Assembly: GCA_021819025.1 (NCBI GenBank)
Contig: JAKASN010000146.1
Location: 1 to 5,758 of the forward strand
Source of the DNA: Actinomycetes bacterium
GTDB lineage: Bacteria > Actinomycetota > Acidimicrobiia > Acidimicrobiales > Acidimicrobiaceae
DNA: 5,758 bases
Direction: 5' to 3'
The notes beneath the pieces are model-generated. The model did no database searches. It was not told where the DNA came from and saw only the letters and a list, made by a program, of their open reading frames with translations. Each line of letters starts with the position of its first letter. Position 1 is the stretch's first letter. Below, piece after piece: positions 1 to 5,411 of this stretch. The position numbers were made by a program, and so were the translations under genes.

Positions 1-315
1 GTGTGGGCAGCGCTCTTGGTAGGCGGACGAGGCAACAACCTCGGGGCGATTTTGGGATCGCTCCTAGTGGCGGTGGTATTCAACGAGGCCACCCGCTACA
101 TTCCCCAGGTCTCATCGAACCCGAATCTCATTCCCGATGTGAGAAACATCATCATCGGATCTCTGGTGATCCTCTCCATCTGGTTCCGCCCCCAAGGGGT
201 CTTACCGGAGAAGAAAGCCAACTTCTTCGAGATTCCTCTCGTGGACAAGTTTGCACAATCGGTAAGTGGCGGATCGACCGGCGCCAGCGCGGCCCCGGCA
301 ACGGCGGAGGCGTAA
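1..315 (+). CDS. livM: Branched-chain amino acid ABC transporter permease, LivM type (3' end only)
   Basis: This is the C-terminal 104 residues of an inner-membrane permease that would pair with a LivH-type partner and pass branched-chain amino acids (or similar substrates) through the membrane. The reading frame is open at base 1, so the gene begins upstream; the GTG at 1 is an internal Val codon, not a start. Visible family marks are the LVGGRGNNLGAILGS segment (residues 6-20), which matches the conserved 'GG-G-GS-GA-LG' loop of LivH/LivM permeases, a hydrophobic stretch at about 15-33, a second at about 49-62 (IIIGSLVILSIWF), and the near-terminal FRPQGVLPEKK that usually marks the cytoplasmic end of LivM. 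After it comes an Ala/Ser/Gly-rich tail of about 20 residues that looks unstructured. The stop codon TAA directly abuts the livG ATG, so the two are surely co-transcribed. The family call is firm; substrate is inferred. Confidence 0.9.
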   Translation: MWAALLVGGRGNNLGAILGSLLVAVVFNEATRYIPQVSSNPNLIPDVRNIIIGSLVILSIWFRPQGVLPEKKANFFEIPLVDKFAQSVSGGSTGASAAPATAEA

Positions 316-1104
316 ATGGCCCGGACAATTCTCGAAGTCAAGGACGTCCACATCCATTTCGGCGGTCTCAAAGCCATCGACGGATGCTCGTTTCATGTCG
401 AAGAGGGCGCCATTACCGCCCTCATCGGACCCAATGGCGCGGGCAAGTCGACGATGGTGAACGTCATCTCGGGCACCTACCAGCCCGATGAGGGCAGCAT
501 CGTCTTTGACGACGCCGACATCACCAAGCTGCCCAACTATGTGAGAGCCCAGCGCGGTCTCATTCGCACTTTTCAGATCTCGCGGGAGTTCGCCAACCTG
601 ACGGTTCTGGAGAACCTCCTCGTGGTTCGGCTCGGTCAAAGTGGCGAGAAGTTGTTCAACGCCATCTTCAAGGCGAAGAAGTCCCGAGAGGAGACCAACG
701 CGCTGGTGGCCGAAGCCAACGACATCCTCAATACTTTTGGCCTCTACCGGCTCAGGAACGACTACGCGGGGAACCTCTCCGGCGGGCAGAAGCGCCTTTT
801 GGAGTTGGCTCGGGCAGTGATGGCCAAGCCGAAGTTGATGCTCTTAGATGAGCCCATGGCTGGGGTGACTCCGGCGCTGATCGAGCGTCTCGGGGAGCAT
901 CTCGTGGAACTCAACCGCAGTTATGGGATGACCTTTTTGCTCGTTGAGCACAACTTGGAAGTCGTGGAGAAGATCTGTTCGAGAGTGGTGGTCATGGCGA
1001 CCGGCAAGCAACTCGCCGAGGGGACATTGGCGGAATTGCGGTCCAACCCCGCGGTTATCGAAGCTTATTTGGGAGGTGGCGCGCGTGAGCGTGTTGGAGG
1101 TTAA
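316..1104 (+). CDS. livG: Branched-chain amino acid ABC transporter ATP-binding protein LivG
   Basis: Cytoplasmic ATPase subunit (262 aa, normal length for LivG) that forms a heterodimer with LivF and powers the LivH/LivM permease. All nucleotide-binding motifs are present: Walker A GPNGAGKST (38-46), Q-loop Gln in RTFQISREF (Q87), signature LSGGQ (154-158), Walker B LMLLDEP with D178/E179, and the switch His in LLVEHNLE (H212). The C-terminal VIEAYLGG is a LivG hallmark. The ATG start is supported by GGAGG at 306-310, five bases upstream, lying inside the last livM codons. The 3' end overlaps livF by 20 bases in another frame, which suggests translational coupling. Nothing looks damaged. The only soft point is substrate: relatives of this pair also serve urea, short-chain amide and aromatic-acid importers. 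Confidence 0.95.
   Translation: MARTILEVKDVHIHFGGLKAIDGCSFHVEEGAITALIGPNGAGKSTMVNVISGTYQPDEGSIVFDDADITKLPNYVRAQRGLIRTFQISREFANLTVLENLLVVRLGQSGEKLFNAIFKAKKSREETNALVAEANDILNTFGLYRLRNDYAGNLSGGQKRLLELARAVMAKPKLMLLDEPMAGVTPALIERLGEHLVELNRSYGMTFLLVEHNLEVVEKICSRVVVMATGKQLAEGTLAELRSNPAVIEAYLGGGARERVGG
1071..1076 (+). promoter_or_regulatory. Shine-Dalgarno that fixes the livF start
   Basis: GGGAGG lies eight bases before the GTG at 1085 and fourteen before the alternative in-frame GTG at 1091. This favours 1085 as the livF start. The site is embedded in the livG codons for LGGG. Confidence 0.7.
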
Positions 1105-1825
1105 CGGTCTCAGCGGTGGTTACGGCAAGACCCCCATCGTTTGGGATATCACCATGAAGGCCAAAGTGGGCCAAGTGGTCACCATTGTCGGGCCCAACGG
1201 AGCGGGCAAGTCCACCTTCACCAAGGCTCTTTTCGGCCTGATTACCGTGAGCGGCGGAAGCGTGATCCTCGATGGGACCAACGTGACCGGACTGGCTCCG
1301 CACCTCTTGGCTCGAGCGGGTATCGCTTACGTCCCGCAGGTGGACAATATTTTCGGCTCCATGTCGATCAAGGAGAACCTCGAGATCGGAGGCTTCACGC
1401 GCAAACGCGGGCTGCACGATCGCATCAGCGAAGTTCTCGAGATCTTTCCTGATTTGAAAAAAGCTGAAGCCCGCAAAGGTGGCGAGCTCTCGGGCGGGCA
1501 ACGCAACATGCTCGGCATGGCGCGGGCATTGATGTCAGATCCCAAGGTGCTGCTTCTCGACGAACCCACCGCGGGCCTCTCGCCGATCTACGTCGATGTG
1601 GTTTGGGACCAAGTCGGCCGTATCGCGGCGACGGGAACCTCCATTGTGGTGGTGGAGCAGAACGTCGATCGAGCGATAGCAAATTCCGAGTGGGTCTATG
1701 TCCTGGTGGCGGGGCGCAATCGCCTTGATGGTCCTGCAACCGAAGTGGCGAAGCTAAATCTCGGCGAGATCTTCCTGGGTGCCACTGCCGCAGTGAAACC
1801 GGGCATAAGTGAGGTGAGCGCCTAG
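1085..1825 (+). CDS. livF: Branched-chain amino acid ABC transporter ATP-binding protein LivF
   Basis: Second cytoplasmic ATPase of the importer (246 aa from the GTG at 1085). It shows Walker A GPNGAGKST (36-44), Q-loop in YVPQVDNIF (Q85), signature ELSGGQRN (135-139 for LSGGQ) and Walker B VLLLDEP (D159/E160). The LivF-typical VVEQNVDRA has Gln (Q192) where LivG and most ABC ATPases have the switch His; this is normal for LivF, not a defect. GEIFLG near the end is also typical, followed by a nonconserved tail of about 14 residues. The open frame extends upstream of 1085 through livG, but homology starts at SVLEVNGLSGGYGKT, and GGGAGG at 1071-1076 suits this GTG. The 20-base overlap with livG implies coupled translation. 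livF is the last gene of the tight livM-livG-livF cluster before a 198-base gap. Confidence 0.95.
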   Translation: MSVLEVNGLSGGYGKTPIVWDITMKAKVGQVVTIVGPNGAGKSTFTKALFGLITVSGGSVILDGTNVTGLAPHLLARAGIAYVPQVDNIFGSMSIKENLEIGGFTRKRGLHDRISEVLEIFPDLKKAEARKGGELSGGQRNMLGMARALMSDPKVLLLDEPTAGLSPIYVDVVWDQVGRIAATGTSIVVVEQNVDRAIANSEWVYVLVAGRNRLDGPATEVAKLNLGEIFLGATAAVKPGISEVSA

Positions 1826-2023
1826 GGAGCGAGGAGAAGCCGAAGTTACCGAGAGCTATCCGCCAAGTCGGCAAAGAAGTTGCAGCCGACGTTTTTGATT
1901 CCGCAGTGCCGTATTTGGCACCAAGACATGAAGTTGAAAGGTCAAAGTCCACAGACGCCCGGGGTGGGTTCGGGTTCTTCGAGCCGTCGGGTGTGGGGCG
2001 AGGCAAATAACAAGGGGGTACCC
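1826..2023 (+). promoter_or_regulatory. Leader region of the binding-protein gene
   Basis: This 198-base gap between livF and the binding-protein gene holds the terminator-like hairpin at 1867-1896 and, further on, a 5-bp inverted repeat GTGCC (1906-1910)/GGCAC (1917-1921) around a 6-base spacer, a possible operator half-site pair. I see no convincing -35/-10 pair. A promoter for the binding protein is expected here because binding proteins are usually made in excess over the permease, but that is inference. Confidence 0.35.
1867..1896 (+). terminator. Possible intrinsic terminator or attenuator after livF
   Basis: A perfect 6-bp GC-rich stem, GTCGGC (1867-1872) with GCCGAC (1885-1890), has a 12-base loop and runs straight into GTTTTTGATT. 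The form is that of a short Rho-independent terminator about 40 bases after the livF stop. An overlapping alternative stem GCAA (1871-1874)/TTGC (1880-1883) exists. It may end the livMGF transcript or limit read-through into the binding-protein gene. The stem is short, so confidence is moderate. Confidence 0.5.
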
Positions 2024-3307
2024 GTGAAGGGTTTTAAGAAGTGGGCGAAGTTTGCGACCATCGCAGCGACGTTCTCAATAGTTGCCGCAGCTTGCGGCAG
2101 CGGCTCGTCGAGCAGCTCGTCGGGTTCAGCGACAACTGCGGCACCTGCGGGTCCGCTCACTGTCGGGGAGCTGCTGCCGATGTCGGGCGCGGAGGCCTTT
2201 GTCGGCCAATGGTTTGACCACGGCATCAAAGCCGGAGTTTACGAGATCAACCACCATGGCGGGGTTTTGGGTCATCAGCTCACCACCGCGCTGCAAGATA
2301 CCGCCGGCGACCCGGTGGACGCCGTGACCGCCTGGAAGACTCTCCAGCTCCAGAAGCCGAACTTCGTCGCCGGCCCGAGCTCGCTGGAGATTATGGGAGT
2401 CATCAACGACTTCCAGCAGCAAAAGGTCGTCGACCTCATGGAAGGCGGCACGACCCAGCTCGACCACATGAAGTATTCATACGTTTATCGCCTCTTCCCG
2501 TCGGACTCCGCTCTCCTCGCGGCTGAGGCCTACTATGCGATAAATGGGCTGCACTGTACCAAGGCGTCGCTGCTTTACACCTCTGACGCCAATGCCCAGG
2601 CCGAGGTTCCGCCGGTAACCCAGGCATTTACCCAGAATGGCGGCACGATCCTCGACAATGAGCAGATCCAAGCTGGACAGAGCTCCTATCTCTCTGAGGT
2701 GTCGCGGGCGTTCGCTAATCACCCCCAGTGCATTTTCTTCCACGCTGATCCCCAGACCGCGGCGACTCTTTTCGCCAACGTTCGTCAGCTCGGAGATCTG
2801 AATGTGCACTTCATCGCTGGTGACACTGGCGCTTCGTTGCAACTCGCCCAAGCGATCGGGATCTCGGATGCCTCGAAGTGGCTGACCGGCATGACCGCGC
2901 CCGCTGCCTTTGCGCCCGCCTACAACGAGTTCTTGGCTGCTTATCAAGGTCAATGGCATACCAACAAGCCATTGCCGGCGTCGCCCGCCATGTATGACGG
3001 CATCGTCATTGCCGCTCTTGCCATGACTGCGGCACACAGCACTGATCCTCATGTCTGGGTGAACTACATCACCAAGGTCTCCAATCCTCCTGGCACGCCG
3101 GTTTACACCTATGCCGAAGGTGTCAAGCTGCTCAATGAGGGAAAGAAGATCAACTACCAGGGAGCGAGTGGTCCTGAAGACTTCAACCAGTACCACAACG
3201 TCTTCTCGGGATTTGACGTGGTGCAGTTCGATACCGCCGGCAATCTTCACACCGTTTACAGTGTGACTGCAAACCAGGTAGCGAGCATGTACAACGCCAA
3301 AGGCTAG
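2024..3307 (+). CDS. Branched-chain amino acid-type ABC transporter substrate-binding lipoprotein
   Basis: Extracytoplasmic solute-binding protein (427 aa) of the periplasmic-binding-protein type I (Leu/Ile/Val-binding, LivJ/LivK-like) family, expected to be lipid-anchored outside the membrane and to feed ligand to the neighbouring permease. The N-terminus has a basic start (KGFKKWAKF), a hydrophobic core (11-20) and a lipobox-like AAAC with lipidation Cys at C24. A Ser/Gly/Ala/Thr/Pro linker (25-43) precedes the mature domain. LTVGELLPMSG (45-55) is the classic first strand and loop, NHHGGVLGHQL (76-86) the conserved 'GG--G--v' turn, and PAMYDGIVIAALAM (321-334) the C-terminal helix. Cys178 and Cys236 could pair. 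The GTG at 2024 is chosen because AAGGGGG lies five bases upstream and the signal peptide begins there; in-frame upstream starts at 1880 and 1928 would bury it. Exact ligand cannot be read; amides or urea are alternatives. Confidence 0.92.
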   Translation: MKGFKKWAKFATIAATFSIVAAACGSGSSSSSSGSATTAAPAGPLTVGELLPMSGAEAFVGQWFDHGIKAGVYEINHHGGVLGHQLTTALQDTAGDPVDAVTAWKTLQLQKPNFVAGPSSLEIMGVINDFQQQKVVDLMEGGTTQLDHMKYSYVYRLFPSDSALLAAEAYYAINGLHCTKASLLYTSDANAQAEVPPVTQAFTQNGGTILDNEQIQAGQSSYLSEVSRAFANHPQCIFFHADPQTAATLFANVRQLGDLNVHFIAGDTGASLQLAQAIGISDASKWLTGMTAPAAFAPAYNEFLAAYQGQWHTNKPLPASPAMYDGIVIAALAMTAAHSTDPHVWVNYITKVSNPPGTPVYTYAEGVKLLNEGKKINYQGASGPEDFNQYHNVFSGFDVVQFDTAGNLHTVYSVTANQVASMYNAKG

Positions 3308-3332
3308 AGGAGTCCCCTCTAAAATGGAGGGA
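3305..3332 (+). other. Two competing small hairpins at the binding-protein stop codon
   Basis: TAGAGG (3305-3310, which includes the stop codon) pairs with CCTCTA (3316-3321). The overlapping CCCTC (3315-3319) can instead pair with GAGGG (3327-3331). The two stems exclude each other. They stand just before the main terminator and may only assist mRNA 3'-end stability. Confidence 0.35.
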
Positions 3333-3342
3333 TAGTTCCCCC

Positions 3343-3380
3343 GATAAGGAGCCCGGCCCGCATGGGTCGGGCTCCTTATT
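3343..3380 (+). terminator. Strong intrinsic terminator after the binding-protein gene
   Basis: A perfect 12-bp inverted repeat, ATAAGGAGCCCG (3344-3355) with CGGGCTCCTTAT (3368-3379), is extended inward by four more pairs (one G-U) closed by a GCAT loop, and outward by a G-U pair. It is followed by TCTCTT and a T-run at 3393-3397. It lies between two convergent genes and its symmetry could let it act on both strands, although the - strand lacks a clear T tail. Confidence 0.85.
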
Positions 3381-3481
3381 CTCTTCGGGTTGTTTTTGCC
3401 AAGGGCCGCGGCAATCTCAAGTGAGCGCACGTGGAGTCGACAAGCACTCGGTCGGCCAAGGCGCCCTGGAGCGCTGGGCGG

Positions 3482-3766
3482 CTAAATTATGAAGGCGCAA
3501 CCATTCCACGAAGCCCTAATCGAGGGACGCAGGCGACCCCGCACCTCTAGGGCCAGGTCATTGGGCAGCTTGGTTGCAGCGGCCCGGACAAAGATGGCGA
3601 CTCCGCCGAAATGGAACTCCTCGAAGCCGTAGCGATCGGCCGGCTCTTTGGTGGAGCACTCGATGTAGCGCGTCCCTCCACAACAGGCGAGACCAGCCTT
3701 GACGAATACTTTGCCGCCACGCTCAGCTACGTAGCGGATCGCCGCGTCGCTTGCAACGATGTTCAT
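3482..3766 (-). CDS. Small CC-motif protein, resembles the CC/Se-motif (HesB-like) family
   Basis: A 94-aa cytoplasmic protein with no signal peptide or membrane helix. An adjacent Cys pair sits in KAGLACCGGTRYIEC (C28, C29, then C37) after a short N-terminal segment MNIVASDAAIRYVAERGGKVFV. The C-terminal block EVRGRLRPSIRASWNGCAFII (74-94) adds C90. This layout (short beta-rich N-terminus, CC-G-G at about 28, a conserved R-G-R-R-R/W-N-G-C end) recalls the small 'CC/Se motif (seleno)protein' group, distant relatives of HesB/IscA-like proteins in which one Cys may be selenocysteine. Here both codons are TGT, so this is the all-Cys form. Function is unknown; thiol redox or metal binding would fit. 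The ATG overlaps the TGA of the preceding - strand frame as ATGA, with only AAGG (3772-3769 region) as a weak ribosome site. Family assignment is from memory of motif pattern. Confidence 0.6.
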   Translation of the reverse strand: MNIVASDAAIRYVAERGGKVFVKAGLACCGGTRYIECSTKEPADRYGFEEFHFGGVAIFVRAAATKLPNDLALEVRGRLRPSIRASWNGCAFII

Positions 3767-4311
3767 CGCCTTGGCACATCTGGTGTCATCGGAGATTGCA
3801 CCCTTCTATAAACCTCTATTAGCCAAGAAGGTCTCGCAGGGGCGACTTTATTCCCTCTAGGCGCCCAATTTATCGCCGCGCCGCAGATCTCCATACCGTA
3901 GCCTTTACCAATCTCGGTGGCACCGATGAGATCGGTGGAGGGTACCTGCAACGAGACGATCGGCAGAGCTCCTTTTTGAACAAGGTGCAGCGGAGCTGGG
4001 GATCTCTAACTTGTCAAGGAGAGCGGCGCACGGCCAGGGGCGATCCTCGCTCGATTATCAACGCTGCGAACGGCACTTGCGCACAGCAGCGTCGCCGCTG
4101 GGCAAAGTTCCCCGACCAGGAACTCTACCTGGGTGGGGAAGTCACTACGCGGCGTTGGACCAGGGGGAGCTTTGCCGAGGCGCGGTGGACTCCGACCGAT
4201 GGCGCAGTCGCTTAGTTGCAGTTTTTGTCCCATCGGCTCGCAATAGTTCCCGATATCGCGACGATGATGCGCACCTTGGGAAAGTGCAGCACTTGGGGCT
4301 GCGGATTTCAC
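3763..4311 (-). pseudogene. Unidentified reading frame broken by one TAG, possible decayed gene
   Basis: Directly after the TAG stop of the regulator gene, the same - strand frame stays open for 101 codons, meets a single TAG at 4008-4006, and continues for 80 codons to a TGA at 3765-3763 that overlaps the start of the CC-motif gene. The later part looks more protein-like than the first (PTQVEFLVGELCPAATLLC, then KGALPIVSLQVPSTDLIGAT and EIGKGYGMEICGAAINW), but I recognise no family and see no good ribosome site or start. It could be a remnant of a gene once upstream of the CC-motif gene, two small genes, or chance openness, since the + strand is also open across part of the region (4011-4529). 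A 7-bp inverted repeat CACCGAT (3921-3927)/ATCGGTG (3931-3937) lies inside. If it is not coding, this is an approximately 540-base gap with nothing else visible. Confidence 0.25.
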
Positions 4312-4629
4312 CTAGGTATTTTCTGTTTCAAGCATTGCCTGTGGTCGCAAATGTTCCACAGGAACAAGCAGTTCGAGCACCTCTCCGATCGGCCTGGCAT
4401 CGGCCACCGGATCGTCGAGGGGAAGTCCGGATTGGATGGCGTAGCGATTGCGGCGACCGTGTCTTTGTTTGGCGAGGTACCCGGCGTCTTCGAGGTCTCT
4501 CACGATGCGATAGGCGCTTCGTTCAGTGATGTCAAGTGTTGCGGCAAGGTCGCGCAGCCGCACCGAGGGGTCGCTGGCTATTTTCACCAGCACGCGCGCG
4601 TGATTAGTAAGAAAGCTCCATGATGCCAT
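4312..4629 (-). CDS. Winged helix-turn-helix transcriptional regulator (MarR/IclR-like DNA-binding domain only)
   Basis: A 105-aa DNA-binding protein consisting of little more than one winged-helix domain: MASWSFLTNHARVLVKIA (helix 1), VRLRDLAATLDITERSAYRIVRD as two stretches around residues 22-44 (helix-turn-helix with recognition helix TERSAYRIVRDLEDAGYL), then the wing KQRHGRRNRYAI. The tail (DARPIGEVLELL and on) is short, with no ligand-binding or sensor domain. Similar single-domain proteins starting with W-x-FLTNHARVL are common in actinobacteria. The start is put at the ATG at 4629 because homology begins there; an upstream in-frame ATG at 4671 would add MLHISGFISLVLLV from AT-rich intergenic DNA. 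No Shine-Dalgarno precedes 4629, but TATTAT on this strand (4640-4635) is placed as a -10 box for a nearly leaderless transcript. It is divergent from the small membrane-protein gene at 4738, the natural candidate target. Confidence 0.85.
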   Translation of the reverse strand: MASWSFLTNHARVLVKIASDPSVRLRDLAATLDITERSAYRIVRDLEDAGYLAKQRHGRRNRYAIQSGLPLDDPVADARPIGEVLELLVPVEHLRPQAMLETENT

Positions 4630-4737
4630 GACTAATAATACTAGTGATATAAAACCGGATATATGTAACATGTATTGAAGTTCTAGTGTATATTGATATC
4701 AGGAGGAGATTTTCAACCTCCTAGCGGGAGTTCAAGA
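4630..4737. promoter_or_regulatory. AT-rich divergent promoter/operator region
   Basis: This 108-base region between the regulator (-) and the small membrane protein (+) is clearly richer in A/T than the rest. It holds an imperfect 15-bp palindrome (4631-4645, 12 of 15 positions symmetric, form ACTAnTAnTAnTAGT), overlapping the likely -10 box TATTAT of the regulator. Next is an odd-length palindrome ATGTAACAT (4663-4671) overlapping ACATGT (4668-4673). CTAGTG occurs twice (4641-4646 and 4683-4688). Such symmetry at the regulator's own start suggests autoregulation and control of the divergent gene; this is inference. Confidence 0.5.
4701..4722 (+). promoter_or_regulatory. Leader hairpin that masks a strong Shine-Dalgarno-like sequence
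   Basis: AGGAGG (4701-4706), an ideal ribosome-binding sequence, pairs perfectly with CCTCCT (4717-4722) across a 10-base loop. No usual start codon lies at the right distance after it; the coding start at 4738 is served by GGGAG at 4726-4730. The pair may be a regulatory leader stem, a standby ribosome site, or chance in purine-rich DNA. Confidence 0.4.
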
Positions 4738-4917
4738 ATGGGACTTCCGCAGTCAGGATGCAAGATGTTTTTAATTCTCGCGATAATCATTCTCGTGGTA
4801 ATTTTCGGCGTGGCCGGATTCACCATCCATCTCCTGTGGTGGATTGCGGCGATCCTGCTGGTGGTATGGCTATTCGGCTTTGTCACCAAGAGTAGGAAGC
4901 GCTGGTACAAGTGGTAG
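4738..4917 (+). CDS. Small two-helix hydrophobic membrane protein
   Basis: A 59-aa protein with two predicted membrane helices (about 10-28, MFLILAIIILVVIFGVAGF, and 32-49, LLWWIAAILLVVWLFGFV) joined by a tight TIH turn and ending in a basic, aromatic tail KSRKRWYKW. This is the pattern of the short actinobacterial 'hydrophobic protein' group (LWWIA-LLV-WL-GF...RWYRW) and of Lmo0937/DUF5670-like stress-associated membrane peptides; the biochemical role is unknown. The ATG at 4738 is preferred because GGGAG lies seven bases upstream. The ATG at 4765 (giving MFLILAII, with AGGA at 4755-4758) is a close alternative and fits homologues that start right at the helix; a TTG at 4693 would extend the frame but is unlikely. 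The gene is divergent from the wHTH regulator and followed by another small membrane protein, so the three may form one response module. Confidence 0.75.
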   Translation: MGLPQSGCKMFLILAIIILVVIFGVAGFTIHLLWWIAAILLVVWLFGFVTKSRKRWYKW

Positions 4918-4962
4918 ACGCCCGGGGCGCGACGCGCTAGCAAATTCGCTCGGCGGCCTCCG

Positions 4963-5006
4963 TAAGCACTCCGGTGCGCCATCGTCGATGGTCACTTCGG
5001 TGCTTA
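4963..5006 (+). other. Two-state stem-loop between the two small membrane-protein genes
   Basis: The outer arms TAAGCAC (4963-4969) and GTGCTTA (5000-5006) pair perfectly and enclose a second perfect stem CCATC (4979-4983)/GATGG (4987-4991). The outer arms can also fold locally: GCAC-TCCG-GTGC (4966-4977) and CAC-TTCG-GTG (4993-5002, a UUCG tetraloop). The two folds exclude each other. It lies 57 bases before the next start codon and lacks a T tail, so it may be a processing or regulatory structure rather than a plain terminator. Confidence 0.5.
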
Positions 5007-5063
5007 GAGATTGCACTTAGTTCGGGCAACTCGCCAGATCGATAAATAGAGATAGGGGAAATT

Positions 5064-5318
5064 ATGGGACTCACAGGAATGGTCTTCAGCATTATTGCTG
5101 CAGCAGTTGGAGCGGTTATGTACTTTGCCATCACCGCGCAAGTATCGGGATTCCGTTTCTCGACGATAGGGATAATTCTTATGATCGTCGGCGCAATCGG
5201 CTTCGTAGTATCTTCGGTGGTCTTTGGGGTGTCGCGACAATCGAACCGTCGCACCTTTGACCGCACCACTACCGATGGACAGGGAATTTCACGAGAGGTT
5301 CACGAGGAAACTCGTTAG
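5064..5318 (+). CDS. Small membrane protein, DUF6458-like
   Basis: An 84-aa protein with two membrane helices: about 3-24 (LTGMVFSIIAAAVGAVMYFA) and 34-55 (STIGIILMIVGAIGFVVSSV), linked by ITAQVSGFRF. The order short N-terminal helix, A-x-x-VSG-x-x-x-STIG-IILM-VG turn, second helix and charged cytoplasmic tail matches the actinobacterial DUF6458 family, whose function is unknown. The tail (56-84) is longer than I expect for short members and rich in Arg, Thr, Asp and Glu, so probably flexible. The ATG is supported by GGGGA at 5055-5059, about four bases upstream. No firm promoter is visible in the 146-base gap before it, so it may be read together with the 59-aa gene through the two-state stem at 4963-5006. 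Stem-loops follow directly after the stop. Confidence 0.8.
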   Translation: MGLTGMVFSIIAAAVGAVMYFAITAQVSGFRFSTIGIILMIVGAIGFVVSSVVFGVSRQSNRRTFDRTTTDGQGISREVHEETR

Positions 5319-5324
5319 CCACCT

Positions 5325-5352
5325 GCGGCGCGCGACGATAGCCTCGCGCCGC
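5325..5352 (+). terminator. GC-rich stem-loop just after the DUF6458-like gene
   Basis: GCGGCGCG (5325-5332) pairs perfectly with CGCGCCGC (5345-5352) over a 12-base loop, beginning seven bases after the stop codon. There is no T tail. It could be a U-less terminator or a 3' stabilising hairpin. Confidence 0.5.
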
Positions 5353-5370
5353 TACCTCGTGTTGACACAC

Positions 5371-5411
5371 GCTGAGGCGATGGTCTTTATGGCTTCGCCT
5401 CGGCTTGTTTT
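5371..5411 (+). terminator. Intrinsic terminator
   Basis: A 10-bp stem, GCTGAGGCGA (5371-5380) with TCGCCTCGGC (5395-5404), nine Watson-Crick pairs and one G-U, has a 14-base loop and a TTGTTTT tail (5405-5411). This is the best Rho-independent terminator for the small membrane-protein genes. Confidence 0.75.

Noticed and set aside
1673..1687. Gln instead of His in the H-loop of LivF (VVEQNVDRA), which might suggest an inactive ATPase
   Set aside because: Gln at this place is usual in LivF proteins, so it is not a loss-of-function sign.
1880..2023. Upstream in-frame starts (TTG at 1880, ATG at 1928) for the binding protein
   Set aside because: They would place about 33-48 extra residues before the lipoprotein signal peptide and lack good ribosome sites; GTG at 2024 has AAGGGGG at the right distance.
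2477..3430. A 317-codon open frame on the - strand opposite the binding-protein gene
   Set aside because: It is antisense to a clear solute-binding protein with a signal peptide, linker and family motifs, runs through the terminator, and has no recognisable domain. It is a codon-bias shadow.
3676..3690. A selenocysteine codon in the CC-motif gene
   Set aside because: Both codons of the pair are TGT and no TGA lies in frame at this position.
4011..4529. A 172-codon + strand open frame
   Set aside because: It lies largely opposite the wHTH regulator, its translation is Arg-rich and low in protein character, and no ribosome site precedes it.
4630..4671. Longer regulator starting at ATG 4671
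   Set aside because: The extra 14 residues are hydrophobic, come from palindrome-bearing AT-rich DNA, and precede the point where wHTH similarity begins.
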